This document shows, in pieces, positions 17,239 through 26,782 of a stretch of DNA of 64,000 bases. Position numbers and translations under genes: made by a program. The notes below the pieces were generated by a model. It ran no database searches. It was given only the letters and a program-made list of their open reading frames with translations, and was not told where the DNA came from. The stretch's first letter is position 1. Each line of letters opens with the position of its first letter. Source of the DNA: an uncultured Eubacteriales bacterium (GTDB lineage Bacteria; Bacillota; Clostridia; Oscillospirales; Oscillospiraceae); contig URQA01000001.1 in the NCBI GenBank assembly GCA_900549885.1, positions 23,096-87,095 on the forward strand, read 5' to 3'.

Positions 17239-18461
17239 CACTGTATGAGGAATTGGTTGCCCGCGGCCTGATCGCCCAAGTGACCAACGAAGAGGAAATT
17301 AAGTCTATGATCAACGAGGGAAAGGCCACCTTCTATATCGGCTTTGACCCCACAGCTGACAGCCTGCATGTAGGCCACTTTATGGCCTTGACTCTGATGA
17401 AGCGGCTGCAAATGGCAGGCAACAAGCCCATCGCCCTGATTGGAGGCGGTACCGCTATGATTGGGGACCCCTCTGGCCGCACGGACATGCGGTCCATGAT
17501 GACCCGGGAAACCATTGAGCACAATTGCGCCTGCTTTAAAAAGCAGATGGAGCGGTTCATTGAGTTTGGTGAGGGCAAGGCGCAAATGGTCAATAACGCC
17601 GATTGGCTGCTCAATCTCAACTATGTGGATTTTATCCGGGACATCGGGGCCTGCTTCTCGGTGAACAACATGCTCCGGGCGGAGTGCTTCAAACAGCGCA
17701 TGGAGAAGGGCCTGTCCTTCCTGGAATTCAACTATATGCCCATGCAGTCCTATGACTTCTATTACCTGTTCCAGCACTACGGCTGCAATATGCAGTTCGG
17801 CGGCAACGACCAGTGGTCCAACATGCTGGGGGGAACTGAGCTCATCCGCCGCAAGCTGGGCAAGGACGCCCATGCCATGACCATCGCCCTGCTCACCGAT
17901 TCCCAGGGTCATAAGATGGGCAAGACTGCAGGCAACGCCGTGTGGCTGGACGCGGACAAAACCTCTCCCTATGAGTTCTATCAATACTGGAGAAACGTAG
18001 ACGACGCGGACGTGATGAAGTGCGTGCGTATGCTCACCTTCCTGCCCCTGGAGCAGATCGACGAGATGGATAAGTGGGAGGGCGCCCAGCTTAACCAGGC
18101 CAAGGAAATTCTTGCCTATGAGCTGACCAAGCTGGTTCACGGCGAGGATGAGGCGGAGAAGGCCCGGTCTGCCGCTAAGGCCCTGTTTTCCACCGGGGGA
18201 GATAAGGCGAGCATGCCCACCACCGAGCTGACCGAGGCTGATTTTTCGGGTGGGACCATCGGCGCGTTGAGTCTGCTGGTGAAATGCGGCTTAGCCGCCT
18301 CCAATGGCGAGGCCCGCCGCCTGATTCAGCAGGGAGGGGTGGCAGTAGATGAGGGTAAGCTCACCGACGCTAACGCTATATTTAACAAGGAAACCTTTGC
18401 GGGAGATGGCATCATCATCAAGAAGGGTAAGAAGATCTTCCATTGTGCAAAACTGGTCTGA
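17235..18461 (+). CDS. tyrS: Tyrosyl-tRNA synthetase
   Basis: Class I synthetase that charges tRNA-Tyr. The 408-residue product has the HIGH-like HVGHF motif (about residue 44, in DSLHVGHFMAL), the KMSKS-like KMGKT motif (in GHKMGKTAGN, about residue 230) and a C-terminal S4 domain (LLVKCGLAASNGEARRLI). It is translated from an ATGA overlap with the EamA gene and controlled by the upstream tyrosine T-box. Confidence 0.97.
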   Translation: MTLYEELVARGLIAQVTNEEEIKSMINEGKATFYIGFDPTADSLHVGHFMALTLMKRLQMAGNKPIALIGGGTAMIGDPSGRTDMRSMMTRETIEHNCACFKKQMERFIEFGEGKAQMVNNADWLLNLNYVDFIRDIGACFSVNNMLRAECFKQRMEKGLSFLEFNYMPMQSYDFYYLFQHYGCNMQFGGNDQWSNMLGGTELIRRKLGKDAHAMTIALLTDSQGHKMGKTAGNAVWLDADKTSPYEFYQYWRNVDDADVMKCVRMLTFLPLEQIDEMDKWEGAQLNQAKEILAYELTKLVHGEDEAEKARSAAKALFSTGGDKASMPTTELTEADFSGGTIGALSLLVKCGLAASNGEARRLIQQGGVAVDEGKLTDANAIFNKETFAGDGIIIKKGKKIFHCAKLV

Positions 18462-18470
18462 TGATTTTAG

Positions 18471-18505
18471 GGCGTCCCGACAACGTGTGTCGGGACGCCG
18501 CTTTC
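18471..18505 (+). terminator. Terminator after tyrS
   Basis: A 12-bp stem, GGCGTCCCGACA (18471-18482) with TGTCGGGACGCC (18488-18499), followed by a short mixed T-rich tract. Confidence 0.75.
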
Positions 18506-18544
18506 TCAGCAAAAACCAGGTTTTGTTGAGTTTCAAACAGATCA

Positions 18545-18581
18545 TAAAGAGGGCGTGGAACCGCATCAGCGGTCCACGCCC
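18545..18581 (-). terminator. Terminator of the asd-dapA-dapB genes, containing the dapB stop codon
   Basis: On the minus strand GGGCGTGGACCGC pairs with GCGGTTCCACGCCC (one bulge) and is followed by a T-rich run. The dapB stop (18566-18568) lies in the hairpin loop. Confidence 0.75.
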
Positions 18582-19339
18582 TTAGCCTTCAACAGGTCTG
18601 ACATATCATACAGCCCCGGCTGTTTAACCTGCATCAGGAAGCGAGCTGCTTTGATGGCCCCGGCTGCAAAAATGCTCCGGCTAGCAGCGTGATGTTTGAT
18701 CTCAATGATCTCGTCCGTTCCCGCAAACGTTATCGTGTGATCGCCTACAATGGTTCCACCCCGGACAGACGAGATACCGATCTCCCGGCGGTCCCTGGCT
18801 TTTCGGGTTAAATGACGGTCATAGATATACTCCGGATCATAGGGGAGTGCAGATGAGGCTGCATCTGCCAGCATCAGGGCGGTTCCGCTTGGGGCGTCCA
18901 GCTTCCGGCTGTGGTGCCGTTCTACAATTTCCACGTCAAAATCTTCGCCCAGAGCGGCTGCCGCCTGTTTCACAAGCGTCAACAGGACATTGATGCCCAG
19001 AGACATGTTGGCTGAACGAAAAATAGGGACCTTCTGAGCTGCCTCCTGGATCAGATCTAACTGATCCAGGTCGTAACCGGTGGTGGCCAGCACCAGTGGG
19101 ATGCCACGCGCCAAGCTAAATTCCAGAAGAGGAGTGAGCGCCGCAGGATTGGAAAAATCGATTACAACATCGGCCTGCATGCCGCATTGCACAGGGCTGG
19201 GAAATACGGGAAAGTTGTCGTTGGGCTGACCGAGGATATCGAAGCCAGCGACAATTTCTATATCTGGCTGTCCAGAGCACAAATCGGCAACGGCCCTGCC
19301 CATATGTCCATTGCAGCCTGAAAGGATCATCTTTTGCAT
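18566..19339 (-). CDS. dapB: 4-hydroxy-tetrahydrodipicolinate reductase
   Basis: NAD(P)H-dependent step of the lysine/diaminopimelate pathway, also needed for spore dipicolinate. The 257-residue product has a Rossmann start (MILSGCNGHMGRAV), the catalytic EIVERHHSRKLDAPSGTA segment and a C-terminal FAAGAIKAARFL. The ATG at 19339 is chosen because AAAGGAG lies 8 nt upstream; the open frame extends to 19369. It follows dapA with a 13-nt gap. Confidence 0.96.
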   Translation of the reverse strand: MQKMILSGCNGHMGRAVADLCSGQPDIEIVAGFDILGQPNDNFPVFPSPVQCGMQADVVIDFSNPAALTPLLEFSLARGIPLVLATTGYDLDQLDLIQEAAQKVPIFRSANMSLGINVLLTLVKQAAAALGEDFDVEIVERHHSRKLDAPSGTALMLADAASSALPYDPEYIYDRHLTRKARDRREIGISSVRGGTIVGDHTITFAGTDEIIEIKHHAASRSIFAAGAIKAARFLMQVKQPGLYDMSDLLKAKGVDR

Positions 19340-19352
19340 AGAGCGAACTCCT

Positions 19353-20240
19353 TTATAGAAGGCCGGCACGTTGCATGGCCTGTCGCAGAGTTTCTAGATT
19401 TTTATCAGAAATGTCGCACAGAGGCAGACGCAGCATCCCTGCATCCATCCCCAACAGATTCATAGCGGCCTTGATTGGGATGGGGTTAACCTCAAGAAAC
19501 AGCGCGTCGATTAATTCCATGTACTGGATTTGAAGCTTGGCGGCAGACTCGAAATCGTTGTCCAGACACGAATGGGACATCTTTACCATAACCTCAGGGA
19601 TGATGTTGGAAGCCACCGAAATGACACCTTTGGCCCCCAGAGCCATCATAGGCACGACCTGGTCGTCATTGCCGGACCAAATATAGAAGTCATCGCCGCA
19701 CAGAAAACGGGTGTGCGCCAGCAAAGAAAAGTTTCCAGAAGCCTCCTTAACGCCGTTGATTTTAGGATTCTGAGCCAGTTGGCGGTAGGTTTCGGCGGTA
19801 AAGGATACGCCGGTACGGCTTGGAACATTGTAGAGGATGATAGGCAGATCTACCCGGTCCGCAATATACTCATAGTGCTTGACCAGCCCTGTCTGGCTAG
19901 CCTTGTTGTAATAGGGTGTGACATGAAGCAGCGCGTCCGCCCCGGAGTCCTGTGCGTGCTGAGATAAGTAGACAGCAGCGGAGGTGTCGTTGCTGCCCGC
20001 CCCGGCGATCACCTTTACGCGATGGTCCACTCGCTTGACGCAAAACTCCACTGCAGCAATGTGCTCCCGAATGGACATAGTGGCCGATTCGCCGGTCGTG
20101 CCGCACACACACACCGCGTCCACACCAGCCGCAATCTGATTGTCGATTTGCTTGCCAAACGCATCATAGTCAATTGCACCGGATTGGTTGAAGGGCGTGA
20201 CCAAAGCGGGACAAGCGCCGGTAAATACTGGAGTTCGCAT
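19353..20240 (-). CDS. dapA: 4-hydroxy-tetrahydrodipicolinate synthase
   Basis: Class I aldolase that condenses pyruvate with aspartate semialdehyde. The 295-residue product shows CVCGTTGESATM, YYNKASQTGLVKHY, ILYNVPSRTG and the Schiff-base lysine in INGVKEASGNF (about residue 162). The start at 20240 is preferred over 20249, whose ATG overlaps the AAAGGA ribosome site. Confidence 0.97.
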   Translation of the reverse strand: MRTPVFTGACPALVTPFNQSGAIDYDAFGKQIDNQIAAGVDAVCVCGTTGESATMSIREHIAAVEFCVKRVDHRVKVIAGAGSNDTSAAVYLSQHAQDSGADALLHVTPYYNKASQTGLVKHYEYIADRVDLPIILYNVPSRTGVSFTAETYRQLAQNPKINGVKEASGNFSLLAHTRFLCGDDFYIWSGNDDQVVPMMALGAKGVISVASNIIPEVMVKMSHSCLDNDFESAAKLQIQYMELIDALFLEVNPIPIKAAMNLLGMDAGMLRLPLCDISDKNLETLRQAMQRAGLL

Positions 20241-20370
20241 CGGTATCATCCTTTCTGACCATTAGAGATTCAAAATAAAGAGATTATGAGGGAAAGAAAA
20301 AGCAGCCGGAGCATTCCTAACCTAGACTTCCATTCTTGTATTCCCAATTTACCCGCAATCGCCCGCAGGT

Positions 20371-21456
20371 TTATTGGCGGGTGATATATCCCTCAGCACA
20401 CAAAAGCTCGGCCAGCAGCACCGCGCCACCAGCGGCCCCCCGGAGGGTGTTGTGAGACAGAGAGACAAACTTGTAGTCGTACTGGGTGTCCGGACGCAGC
20501 CGTCCGACAGAGACAGCCATACCGCCTTCCAGATCCCGGTCCAGTCTGGCCTGGGGACGGTCAGGCTCTTCAAAATAATGCAGGAACTGTTTGGGCGCTG
20601 TGGGGAGATTCAGCTCTTGAGGCCGACCTTTAAAGTTTTTCCAAGCGTCCTTCATCTGCTCCATGGTTGGCTTATTCTTAAACGTGACAAAAGCGGCGGC
20701 AGTATGACCGTTGGACACAGGTACCCGCAGACACTGGGCAGTAATGGCAGGGGAGGGGGCATTGACAATCCTGCCGTTTTCCACCCGGCCCCAGACCTTC
20801 AGCGGCTCCTGCTCACTTTTTTCCTCCTCTCCGCCAATGTACGGGATAAGGTTATCCACCATGTCTGGCCAAGTCTCAAAGGTTTTGCCCGCCCCAGAGA
20901 TGGCTTGGTAAGTACACACCAAGATCTTTTGAATGTCAAATTCCCGCAGCGGGGACAGAGCGGGAACATAGCTCTGGATGGAACAGTTGGACTTGACGGC
21001 AATAAAGCCTCTCTTTGTTCCAAGGCGTTTGCGCTGGTCGGCAATCACCTTGATATGCTCTGGATTGACTTCCGGAATGACCATGGGAACATCCGGCGTC
21101 CAGCGGTGGGCGGAATTGTTGGATACCACGGGACACTCGTGTTTGGCATAGGCCTCTTCCAATGCTTTGATTTCCTCTTTTTTCATATCGACAGCAGAAA
21201 AAACAAAATCTACCATGGATGCAATCTGTTCCACATCATCTTGGGCACTCATCAGGATCATGTCCTTAGCTTCGTCTGGAATGGGAACGTCCATGGCCCA
21301 ACGTCCGGCCACAGCTTCCTCATACCGCTTGCCGGCGGACCGGGGACTGGCGGCAATCACAGTAAGTTGGAACCAAGGGTGACCTTGCATTAGGGTGACA
21401 AACCGCTGACCCACCATGCCGGTGCCTCCGATGACACCTACTTTAAATTTTTCCAT
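20371..21456 (-). CDS. asd: Aspartate-semialdehyde dehydrogenase
   Basis: Reduces aspartyl phosphate to aspartate semialdehyde, the branch point to lysine, threonine and methionine. The 361-residue product has GVIGGTGMVGQRF at the N-terminus and the active-site cysteine in KSNCSIQSYVPAL (about residue 157). The length and the long GGEEEKSEQEPLKVWG segment match the archaeal/fungal-like Asd class rather than the E. coli type. A 130-nt gap separates it from dapA, so dapA may have its own promoter. Confidence 0.94.
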   Translation of the reverse strand: MEKFKVGVIGGTGMVGQRFVTLMQGHPWFQLTVIAASPRSAGKRYEEAVAGRWAMDVPIPDEAKDMILMSAQDDVEQIASMVDFVFSAVDMKKEEIKALEEAYAKHECPVVSNNSAHRWTPDVPMVIPEVNPEHIKVIADQRKRLGTKRGFIAVKSNCSIQSYVPALSPLREFDIQKILVCTYQAISGAGKTFETWPDMVDNLIPYIGGEEEKSEQEPLKVWGRVENGRIVNAPSPAITAQCLRVPVSNGHTAAAFVTFKNKPTMEQMKDAWKNFKGRPQELNLPTAPKQFLHYFEEPDRPQARLDRDLEGGMAVSVGRLRPDTQYDYKFVSLSHNTLRGAAGGAVLLAELLCAEGYITRQ

Positions 21457-21514
21457 TGTAAAGACCTCCTACTGCCTCTGCAAAAAACTGGGGCATATTA
21501 AATTGAGAATATAG

Positions 21515-21544
21515 TTGAAAAGAGGGCGCTTTTTGTACTATAAT
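21515..21544 (+). promoter_or_regulatory. Probable SigA promoter upstream of the SpoIID-family gene
   Basis: TTGAAA (21515-21520), an 18-nt spacer and TATAAT (21539-21544). It lies in the 205-nt divergent gap between asd (-) and the SpoIID-family gene (+) and leaves a leader of about 110 nt. No sporulation-type promoter is clearly better in this gap. Confidence 0.65.
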
Positions 21545-21661
21545 GGAGAACAGGCGTATAGATATAGTCAACAGATCAAATCAATATTTTGTCTATCATA
21601 ACATCAACACGCTAAAGTGTCAATTCACTTGGATGCCCAATTTGGAGAAATGGAGTGCGAC

Positions 21662-23113
21662 ATGAAGAAGAAATTCGTGCAAACTGTATTTTTGAGCATG
21701 GCAGCAGTGTCGATGCTGACGATTGCGGCCTTGGCGGCCCCTCCCGTCGGTGTGCCATCTGCTGAGATAGGATATACCCGTCAGAACAGTGGATATGCCG
21801 GTGTAGGCGGTCAGCTGATGCGCCTCGGCATTTACTATGGGAGTAATGGGAAGAGTTCTGTTGACCTTACCACTGTGGTTGGAGACGGCTTCCTGCTGGG
21901 ATATTATGATGTCAACCATAATTTTATGGTGCAGTCCAGTACAACGAGCCTCAACCTGACGGTGCAGGTCGATCCTGTCTCTGGTAATACCATTACAGTC
22001 TATGACCGAAGCACTGGAATGGCGCTGTATACATATTCCGGCGATGGAGAGGGCCTTGCGGTGGAGCCCTATTCTCTCTCTGGGCAGCAGACTATCGTTA
22101 AGTGCGGTTATCCCTACTATGGTGCGTTCCGGTTTGACCGGAAAACTGCTGGCAGCGGACAGATGACCATTGTCAATCTGGTGCGCCTAGATGACTATAT
22201 CAAAGGTGTTGTCCCCTACGAAATGTCCGCTTCCTGGCCGATTGAAGCGTTGAAGGCACAAGCGGTTTGTGCCAGAAGCTATGCGCTGTCCCATATCAAC
22301 AGCAGTCATCAGAGAAATTACAATTTTGACTTATGTGACACCACAGATTGCCAGGTCTACCAGGGAGTATACAAGAGCGGGACTTCGGATAAGGTCAACC
22401 GTGCGGTAGAGGAAACCAGCGGTGTGACGCTGACTTATAACGGTAAGTACTGTGATGCAGTTTACTCTTCCTCCAATGGCGGTGCCAGTGAGTCGGCTGC
22501 TAACGTCTGGGGCAGTGAGATTCCCTATCTGGTCGGGAAAGAGGACCCTTATGAGGCATATCTGGCCGATTCTATCCCCAATTATGAGTGGAGTTTTCAG
22601 TTTACCGGGGCAGAGCTGCAAACGCGCTTGATTTCCAAGGGCTATACCAAGTGCGGTGTCATCACCCAGGTCCAGACCACTACAAGCAATACCGGCAATG
22701 TGATCGCGCTCACCTTTACGGATGAATATGGGAAATCCTATTCCGTCTATCGGACCGAATGCCGTACGTTCCTGACCCTACGTTCCATGCGTTATTCCGT
22801 ATCCAGCGATGGCGGGACCTCAGGCGGCTCTCTTTCGGTCAATGAGGGAGGTACGCTGGACATGACCGGGGGTCTTACGGTCATTGACGGGAATGGGAAC
22901 CTTTCCACCATTGACGGCGGTTATCTGATCACCGCAGGCGGTGTGACAGAGATCGGCACCGCCTCCGCCTCCGGCACGGTATTCACCTTCACAGGCACGG
23001 GATGGGGGCATAATGTCGGTATGAGCCAGTATGGGGCTTACGCTATGGCAGAGCTGGGCTATACTTATGACCAGATTCTCCAATTCTATTATACAGGAGC
23101 TGTACTGGGATAA
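21662..23113 (+). CDS. SpoIID/LytB domain protein
   Basis: A 483-residue secreted or membrane-anchored protein. It has a signal segment (residues 1-24, ending AALAAP) and a SpoIID/LytB core from about residue 170 ([20 protein letters not shown], then [15 protein letters not shown]). The C-terminal motif [21 protein letters not shown] is near residue 455. SpoIID is a lytic transglycosylase that removes glycan during engulfment. A Gly/Ser-rich insert (about 400-450) interrupts the C-terminal part. It could be SpoIID itself or a LytB-like paralog; the SigA-like promoter favours a vegetative role. The ATG at 21662 fits the signal peptide. Confidence 0.88.
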   Translation: MKKKFVQTVFLSMAAVSMLTIAALAAPPVGVPSAEIGYTRQNSGYAGVGGQLMRLGIYYGSNGKSSVDLTTVVGDGFLLGYYDVNHNFMVQSSTTSLNLTVQVDPVSGNTITVYDRSTGMALYTYSGDGEGLAVEPYSLSGQQTIVKCGYPYYGAFRFDRKTAGSGQMTIVNLVRLDDYIKGVVPYEMSASWPIEALKAQAVCARSYALSHINSSHQRNYNFDLCDTTDCQVYQGVYKSGTSDKVNRAVEETSGVTLTYNGKYCDAVYSSSNGGASESAANVWGSEIPYLVGKEDPYEAYLADSIPNYEWSFQFTGAELQTRLISKGYTKCGVITQVQTTTSNTGNVIALTFTDEYGKSYSVYRTECRTFLTLRSMRYSVSSDGGTSGGSLSVNEGGTLDMTGGLTVIDGNGNLSTIDGGYLITAGGVTEIGTASASGTVFTFTGTGWGHNVGMSQYGAYAMAELGYTYDQILQFYYTGAVLG

Positions 23114-24138
23114 TGTCAAAAACACATGATTTTTATTTTGATCTCCCCCCAGAGTTGATTGCCCAGACTCCGCTGGAACGCCGGGATTCCTCCCGATTGC
23201 TCACCTTGAACAAATTGACAGGGGAGACCCGGCACCTGCATTTCTTTGACCTGCCCAAGCTGCTTCGTCCCGGGGACTGCCTAGTGCTCAACGACAGCCG
23301 GGTGCTTCCCGCCCGTCTGCTGGGCCGCCGGGAGACAGGGGGGGCCTGCGAGGTGCTGCTGCTGATCGACCGGGGCGAGAAAGTGTGGGAGTGCCTGGTT
23401 CGTCCGGGCAAGAAGCTGCACACCGGCGCGAAGATAAGCTTTGGCGACGGCGCGCTCACCGCACAGGTGGTGGGCGAAGTGGAAGGCGGCAACCGCCTGG
23501 TCCGGTTCGACTACGAGGGTATTTTTCTGGAAACGTTGGAGCGCCTTGGGAAAATGCCCCTGCCGCCTTACATCAAGGAGGAGTTGGAGGACGGGGAACG
23601 GTATCAGACCGTCTATTCCAGGGTAACCGGATCTGCGGCCGCACCCACAGCCGGCCTGCATTTTACCAGGGAATTGCTGGAGCAGCTCCAGACAATGGGT
23701 GTAAAGCTTTGTTATGTAACACTTCATGTGGGCCTCGGAACCTTCCGCCCCGTCAAGGTGGAGGACTTAGAGGACCATGAGATGCACTCAGAATACTGCA
23801 TCGTTCCCCAGGAAACTGCCGATATCATCAACCAGACCAAATCCGGCGGGGGACGGGTCATCTGTGTAGGCACCACTTCCTGCCGCACTGTTGAGAGCTG
23901 GGCGGCAGAGGACGGCCACATGGAGGCAAAGGCCGGATGGACCAATATTTTCATCTATCCTGGTTACCATTTCAAGGTGCTGGACGGGCTGATCACCAAT
24001 TTCCACCTGCCAGAATCCACGTTGATTATGCTGGTGTCCGCCTTAGCGGGGCGGGAGCATGTGCTGGCCGCCTATGAGGAGGCAGTCCGGGAGCGGTACC
24101 GCTTCTTCTCCTTTGGCGACGCCATGTTCATCTCGTGA
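23113..24138 (+). CDS. queA: S-adenosylmethionine:tRNA ribosyltransferase-isomerase
   Basis: Penultimate step of queuosine synthesis, adding the epoxycyclopentanediol ring to preQ1 in tRNA. The 341-residue product begins [24 protein letters not shown] and contains [25 protein letters not shown] and TSCRTVES. It overlaps the preceding gene's stop by one base and pairs functionally with tgt two genes downstream. Confidence 0.97.
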   Translation: MSKTHDFYFDLPPELIAQTPLERRDSSRLLTLNKLTGETRHLHFFDLPKLLRPGDCLVLNDSRVLPARLLGRRETGGACEVLLLIDRGEKVWECLVRPGKKLHTGAKISFGDGALTAQVVGEVEGGNRLVRFDYEGIFLETLERLGKMPLPPYIKEELEDGERYQTVYSRVTGSAAAPTAGLHFTRELLEQLQTMGVKLCYVTLHVGLGTFRPVKVEDLEDHEMHSEYCIVPQETADIINQTKSGGGRVICVGTTSCRTVESWAAEDGHMEAKAGWTNIFIYPGYHFKVLDGLITNFHLPESTLIMLVSALAGREHVLAAYEEAVRERYRFFSFGDAMFIS

Positions 24139-24150
24139 GGAGGCGGCGAA

Positions 24151-24417
24151 ATGGAACGACTGACAGACCTGCCCAACATCGGCCCTGTTCTGGCGGGGAA
24201 TCTAGAGCGGATCGGCGTAACAAGTCCGGACCAGCTTCGGGCGATTGGCGAGGCGGAAGCCTTTGTCAAGATCCGTGCCCAAGTAGATCCGGGGGCCTGC
24301 CTCCATCAGCTGGAGGCACTGGCAGGTGCCGTGGCGGGAGTAAGGAAATCTCAGCTATCTCCAGAGAAAAAGGCGGAGCTTAAGCGCTGGTATCAAACAT
24401 TGCAGGGGAGACAATAG
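24151..24417 (+). CDS. Helix-hairpin-helix (TfoX C-terminal-like) protein
   Basis: An 88-residue protein with LTDLPNIGPVLAGNLERIGV at the N-terminus, a helix-hairpin-helix as found in the TfoX C-terminal domain. The rest is helical with a basic end. It is placed between queA and tgt and may bind nucleic acid; no specific role is known. The ribosome site GGAGG precedes the ATG at 24151. Confidence 0.85.
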   Translation: MERLTDLPNIGPVLAGNLERIGVTSPDQLRAIGEAEAFVKIRAQVDPGACLHQLEALAGAVAGVRKSQLSPEKKAELKRWYQTLQGRQ

Positions 24418-24420
24418 CGG

Positions 24421-25554
24421 ATGTTTCAAGTGATAAAAACGGAGGAGAAAGCCCGAAGGGGAACGTTCACCTGCGCCCATGGCGTGGTTCAGACTCCAGT
24501 GTTCATGAATGTGGGCACCCAGGGGGCCATCAAAGGAGCTGTATCTGCCCATGACCTCCGGGAGATCGGCTGTCAGGTGGAGCTGTCCAATACGTATCAC
24601 CTGCACCTGCGTCCGGGGGATGACGTGGTAAAGGCTATGGGTGGGCTGCACCGCTTCATGAGATGGGATGGCCCTATGCTCACGGACAGCGGAGGATTCC
24701 AGGTGTTTTCCCTGGCTGGATTGCGCAACATTACTGAGGAAGGGGTCACATTTGCCTCTCACATCGACGGACATAAGATTTTTATGGGTCCGGAAGAGTC
24801 CATGCGCATCCAGTCCAATCTGGGCAGCGATATTGCGATGGCTTTCGACGAGTGTATGGAGAATCCGGCGGAGTATGACTATGCCAAGCGCTCCTGTGAG
24901 CGCACCCTGCGTTGGCTGGAGCGGTGCAAGGCAGAGCATGACAGGCTGAACGCCTTACCAGATTGCGTCAATCCGAAGCAGATGCTGTTCGGCATTAACC
25001 AGGGCGCCACCTACCCAGATCTGCGCGTGTGGCATATGCAGGAGACGGCTAAAATCGACTGTGACGGCTATGCTATCGGCGGCTTGGCGGTGGGGGAGCC
25101 CACCGAAGTGATGTACCAGATCATCGAGGCGGTGGAGCCACATATGCCGGCAGATAAGCCCCGGTATCTCATGGGGGTGGGTACGCCTTCCAATATTATG
25201 GAGGGTGTGGCGCGAGGGATTGACTTCTTTGACTGCGTCATGCCGGCCCGAAATGCCCGCCACGGCAAGCTGTTCACCTGGAATGGCTGGATCAATATCA
25301 AAAATGAGCGGTATAAACTGGATCCGCTGCCCATCGATCCAGACTGCCAGTGCCCGGCGTGCCGGTCCTTTTCCCGTGCCTATCTGCGGCATCTGTTCGT
25401 GGCCGGGGAGATGCTGGCCATGCGTCTGGCGGTGCTGCACAACCTCTATTTTTATAACCAGTTGACCAAGCGGATCCGGGAGGCTCTGGATGCGGGCCGG
25501 TTCGCCGCGTTCCGGGCTGAGTATTCGGAACGGCTGGGACAGCGCGCGCCCTGA
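24421..25554 (+). CDS. tgt: tRNA-guanine transglycosylase
   Basis: Exchanges guanine-34 for preQ1 in tRNAs with GUN anticodons. The 377-residue product has the nucleotide-pocket segment LTDSGGFQVFSL, the catalytic Asp region FDCVMPARNARHG, and the zinc site CQCPACRSFSRAYLRHLF (C-x-C-x2-C and His). It follows queA and the HhH gene in one probable operon. Confidence 0.98.
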   Translation: MFQVIKTEEKARRGTFTCAHGVVQTPVFMNVGTQGAIKGAVSAHDLREIGCQVELSNTYHLHLRPGDDVVKAMGGLHRFMRWDGPMLTDSGGFQVFSLAGLRNITEEGVTFASHIDGHKIFMGPEESMRIQSNLGSDIAMAFDECMENPAEYDYAKRSCERTLRWLERCKAEHDRLNALPDCVNPKQMLFGINQGATYPDLRVWHMQETAKIDCDGYAIGGLAVGEPTEVMYQIIEAVEPHMPADKPRYLMGVGTPSNIMEGVARGIDFFDCVMPARNARHGKLFTWNGWINIKNERYKLDPLPIDPDCQCPACRSFSRAYLRHLFVAGEMLAMRLAVLHNLYFYNQLTKRIREALDAGRFAAFRAEYSERLGQRAP

Positions 25555-25573
25555 AAATCTTTTAAATTTGGGG

Positions 25574-25602
25574 TTGTACTTTTTTCAGGACTCCGCTATA
25601 AT
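25574..25602 (+). promoter_or_regulatory. SigA promoter of yajC
   Basis: TTGTAC (25574-25579), a 17-nt spacer and a perfect TATAAT (25597-25602). Confidence 0.85.
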
Positions 25603-25668
25603 AGCCTTAATGCTTTTTGCAAGGCCCATGAAGCACATTACATTTCATTATTGGAGGAAGAATCAACT

Positions 25669-26067
25669 ATGCCAGTTCTCACCAGTATCCTGCCCATTGC
25701 TGCGTCCGCTGGAGCCAGTGGAACCGCTTCGATGCTGCCCACCATTTTAATGGTAGTGGCCATGATTGCCATTTTCTACTTTTTGCTCATCCGTCCAGAG
25801 AACAAAAAGAAGAAGGCTGCCAATGAAATGCGCAACAGCCTTAAGCCTGGTGATGAGATCACCACTATCGGCGGTATCGTGGGCACCATCTGTGCGGTGA
25901 AGGAAGAGACCATTGTCATCGAAACCGGCGCGGACCGCGTGCGCATCGAGTTCACTAAGTGGGCCGTATCCAGTAAGGGCACCCAGGGAGCGCAGGATGC
26001 TGCTCCCGCTCCTGAGAAGAAGGAGAAGGACAAGGATAAAAAGGACAGCGGCGAGAAAGAAAAGTAA
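25669..26067 (+). CDS. yajC: Preprotein translocase subunit YajC
   Basis: A 132-residue auxiliary Sec membrane protein. One membrane helix (about 25-46) is followed by FLLIRPENKKKKAANEM and a small beta-domain with LKPGDEITTIGGIVGTI. The C-terminal 30 residues are an unusually long Lys/Glu/Asp tail. No secD or secF follows. The ATG at 25669 has GGAGGAAG upstream. Confidence 0.95.
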   Translation: MPVLTSILPIAASAGASGTASMLPTILMVVAMIAIFYFLLIRPENKKKKAANEMRNSLKPGDEITTIGGIVGTICAVKEETIVIETGADRVRIEFTKWAVSSKGTQGAQDAAPAPEKKEKDKDKKDSGEKEK

Positions 26068-26090
26068 GCCGCCTTTTTCACGCATGACTG

Positions 26091-26140
26091 GCACCCCTTT
26101 CGCATAGGTTGTACCAAGACCTATGGAAAGGGGTGCTTTT
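26091..26140 (+). terminator. Terminator after yajC
   Basis: GCACCCCTTTCGCATAGGT pairs with ACCTATGGAAAGGGGTGC (one mismatch) and is followed by TTTT. It ends immediately before the start of the next gene. Confidence 0.8.
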
Positions 26141-26142
26141 GT

Positions 26143-26559
26143 GTGGTCAAAGGGGGAGAACACAGTGCCAATGTGGTGACCATGACGGTGGGGGCCCTTC
26201 TGGGCGGAGCGGTGTCTCTGGCGGTCACCCTTCTTTTACTGCTGGCTTGTTCTGCGGCGATCTCTGCCGGAATCCTCTCGGAGCAGCTGGAACTTCATAT
26301 CACGATCGCTGCCTGCGTGGTAGGAGGATTCTGCGGCGGATGCCTGACCCGCCGCCGGTGGGGACATCATGCGCTTCCCGCGGGGTTGGCGGCAGGTTCG
26401 GTCTTTTTCCTGCTCCTGCTGTGTGTCAGCCTGATTTTCTTGGAAGACACTGATTTCAGCAGAGCCGGACTGGGCGTACTAGCTGGCTGCCTATGCGGGG
26501 GGGCCTTGGCTGGGCTGTTTACCGGAAGAAAAAAGAAGAAAAAGAAGAGAAGTTATTGA
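26143..26559 (+). CDS. TIGR04086-family membrane protein
   Basis: A 138-residue protein with four hydrophobic segments (about 12-37, 48-65, 78-100, 105-125) and a C-terminal run of lysines, as in the TIGR04086 family commonly found near yajC and the SCIFF genes in Clostridia. Function is unknown. A GTG at 26143 is used, directly after the yajC terminator. GTG codons at 26173 and 26176 are alternatives, closer to the GGGGGAG at 26151. Confidence 0.82.
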   Translation: MVKGGEHSANVVTMTVGALLGGAVSLAVTLLLLLACSAAISAGILSEQLELHITIAACVVGGFCGGCLTRRRWGHHALPAGLAAGSVFFLLLLCVSLIFLEDTDFSRAGLGVLAGCLCGGALAGLFTGRKKKKKKRSY

Positions 26560-26584
26560 AATCCCTTTTCCCTTATGCTATAAT
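26556..26584 (+). promoter_or_regulatory. SigA promoter of scfA
   Basis: TTGAAA (26556-26561), a 17-nt spacer and TATAAT (26579-26584). The -35 overlaps the stop codon of the TIGR04086 gene. Confidence 0.85.
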
Positions 26585-26618
26585 GCAGACAAGAATCATG
26601 GAATGGAGGGAATATCCA

Positions 26619-26762
26619 ATGACCCACATCAAGACGCTCAATGGCGCCACCTTGAAGCAGAGCGCCTCTTACGGTGGCTGTGGCGAGTGCCAGACCTCTT
26701 GCCAGTCTGCCTGCAAGACCTCCTGCACGGTCGCCAACCAGAAGTGTGAGCACAAGAAGTAA
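26619..26762 (+). CDS. scfA: Six-cysteine SCIFF peptide precursor
   Basis: A 47-residue ribosomal peptide precursor of the ranthipeptide class. The leader (about 1-18, MTHIKTLNGATLKQ) is followed by a core with six cysteines at 21, 24, 28, 32, 36 and 43, which is the defining SCIFF (six Cys in forty-five) pattern. Its maturase ScfB is encoded 75 nt downstream and forms Cys-to-alpha-carbon thioether links. The physiological role is not established. GGAGGG precedes the ATG. Confidence 0.96.
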   Translation: MTHIKTLNGATLKQSASYGGCGECQTSCQSACKTSCTVANQKCEHKK

Positions 26763-26782
26763 TTAAACGGAACAAAGCACCG

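Noticed and set aside
17214..18140. Long minus-strand frame opposite tyrS
   Set aside because: Shadow of tyrS; no motif or ribosome site, and tyrS is certain.
20374..21393. 339-codon + strand frame opposite asd
   Set aside because: Shadow of the clearly identified asd gene on the minus strand.
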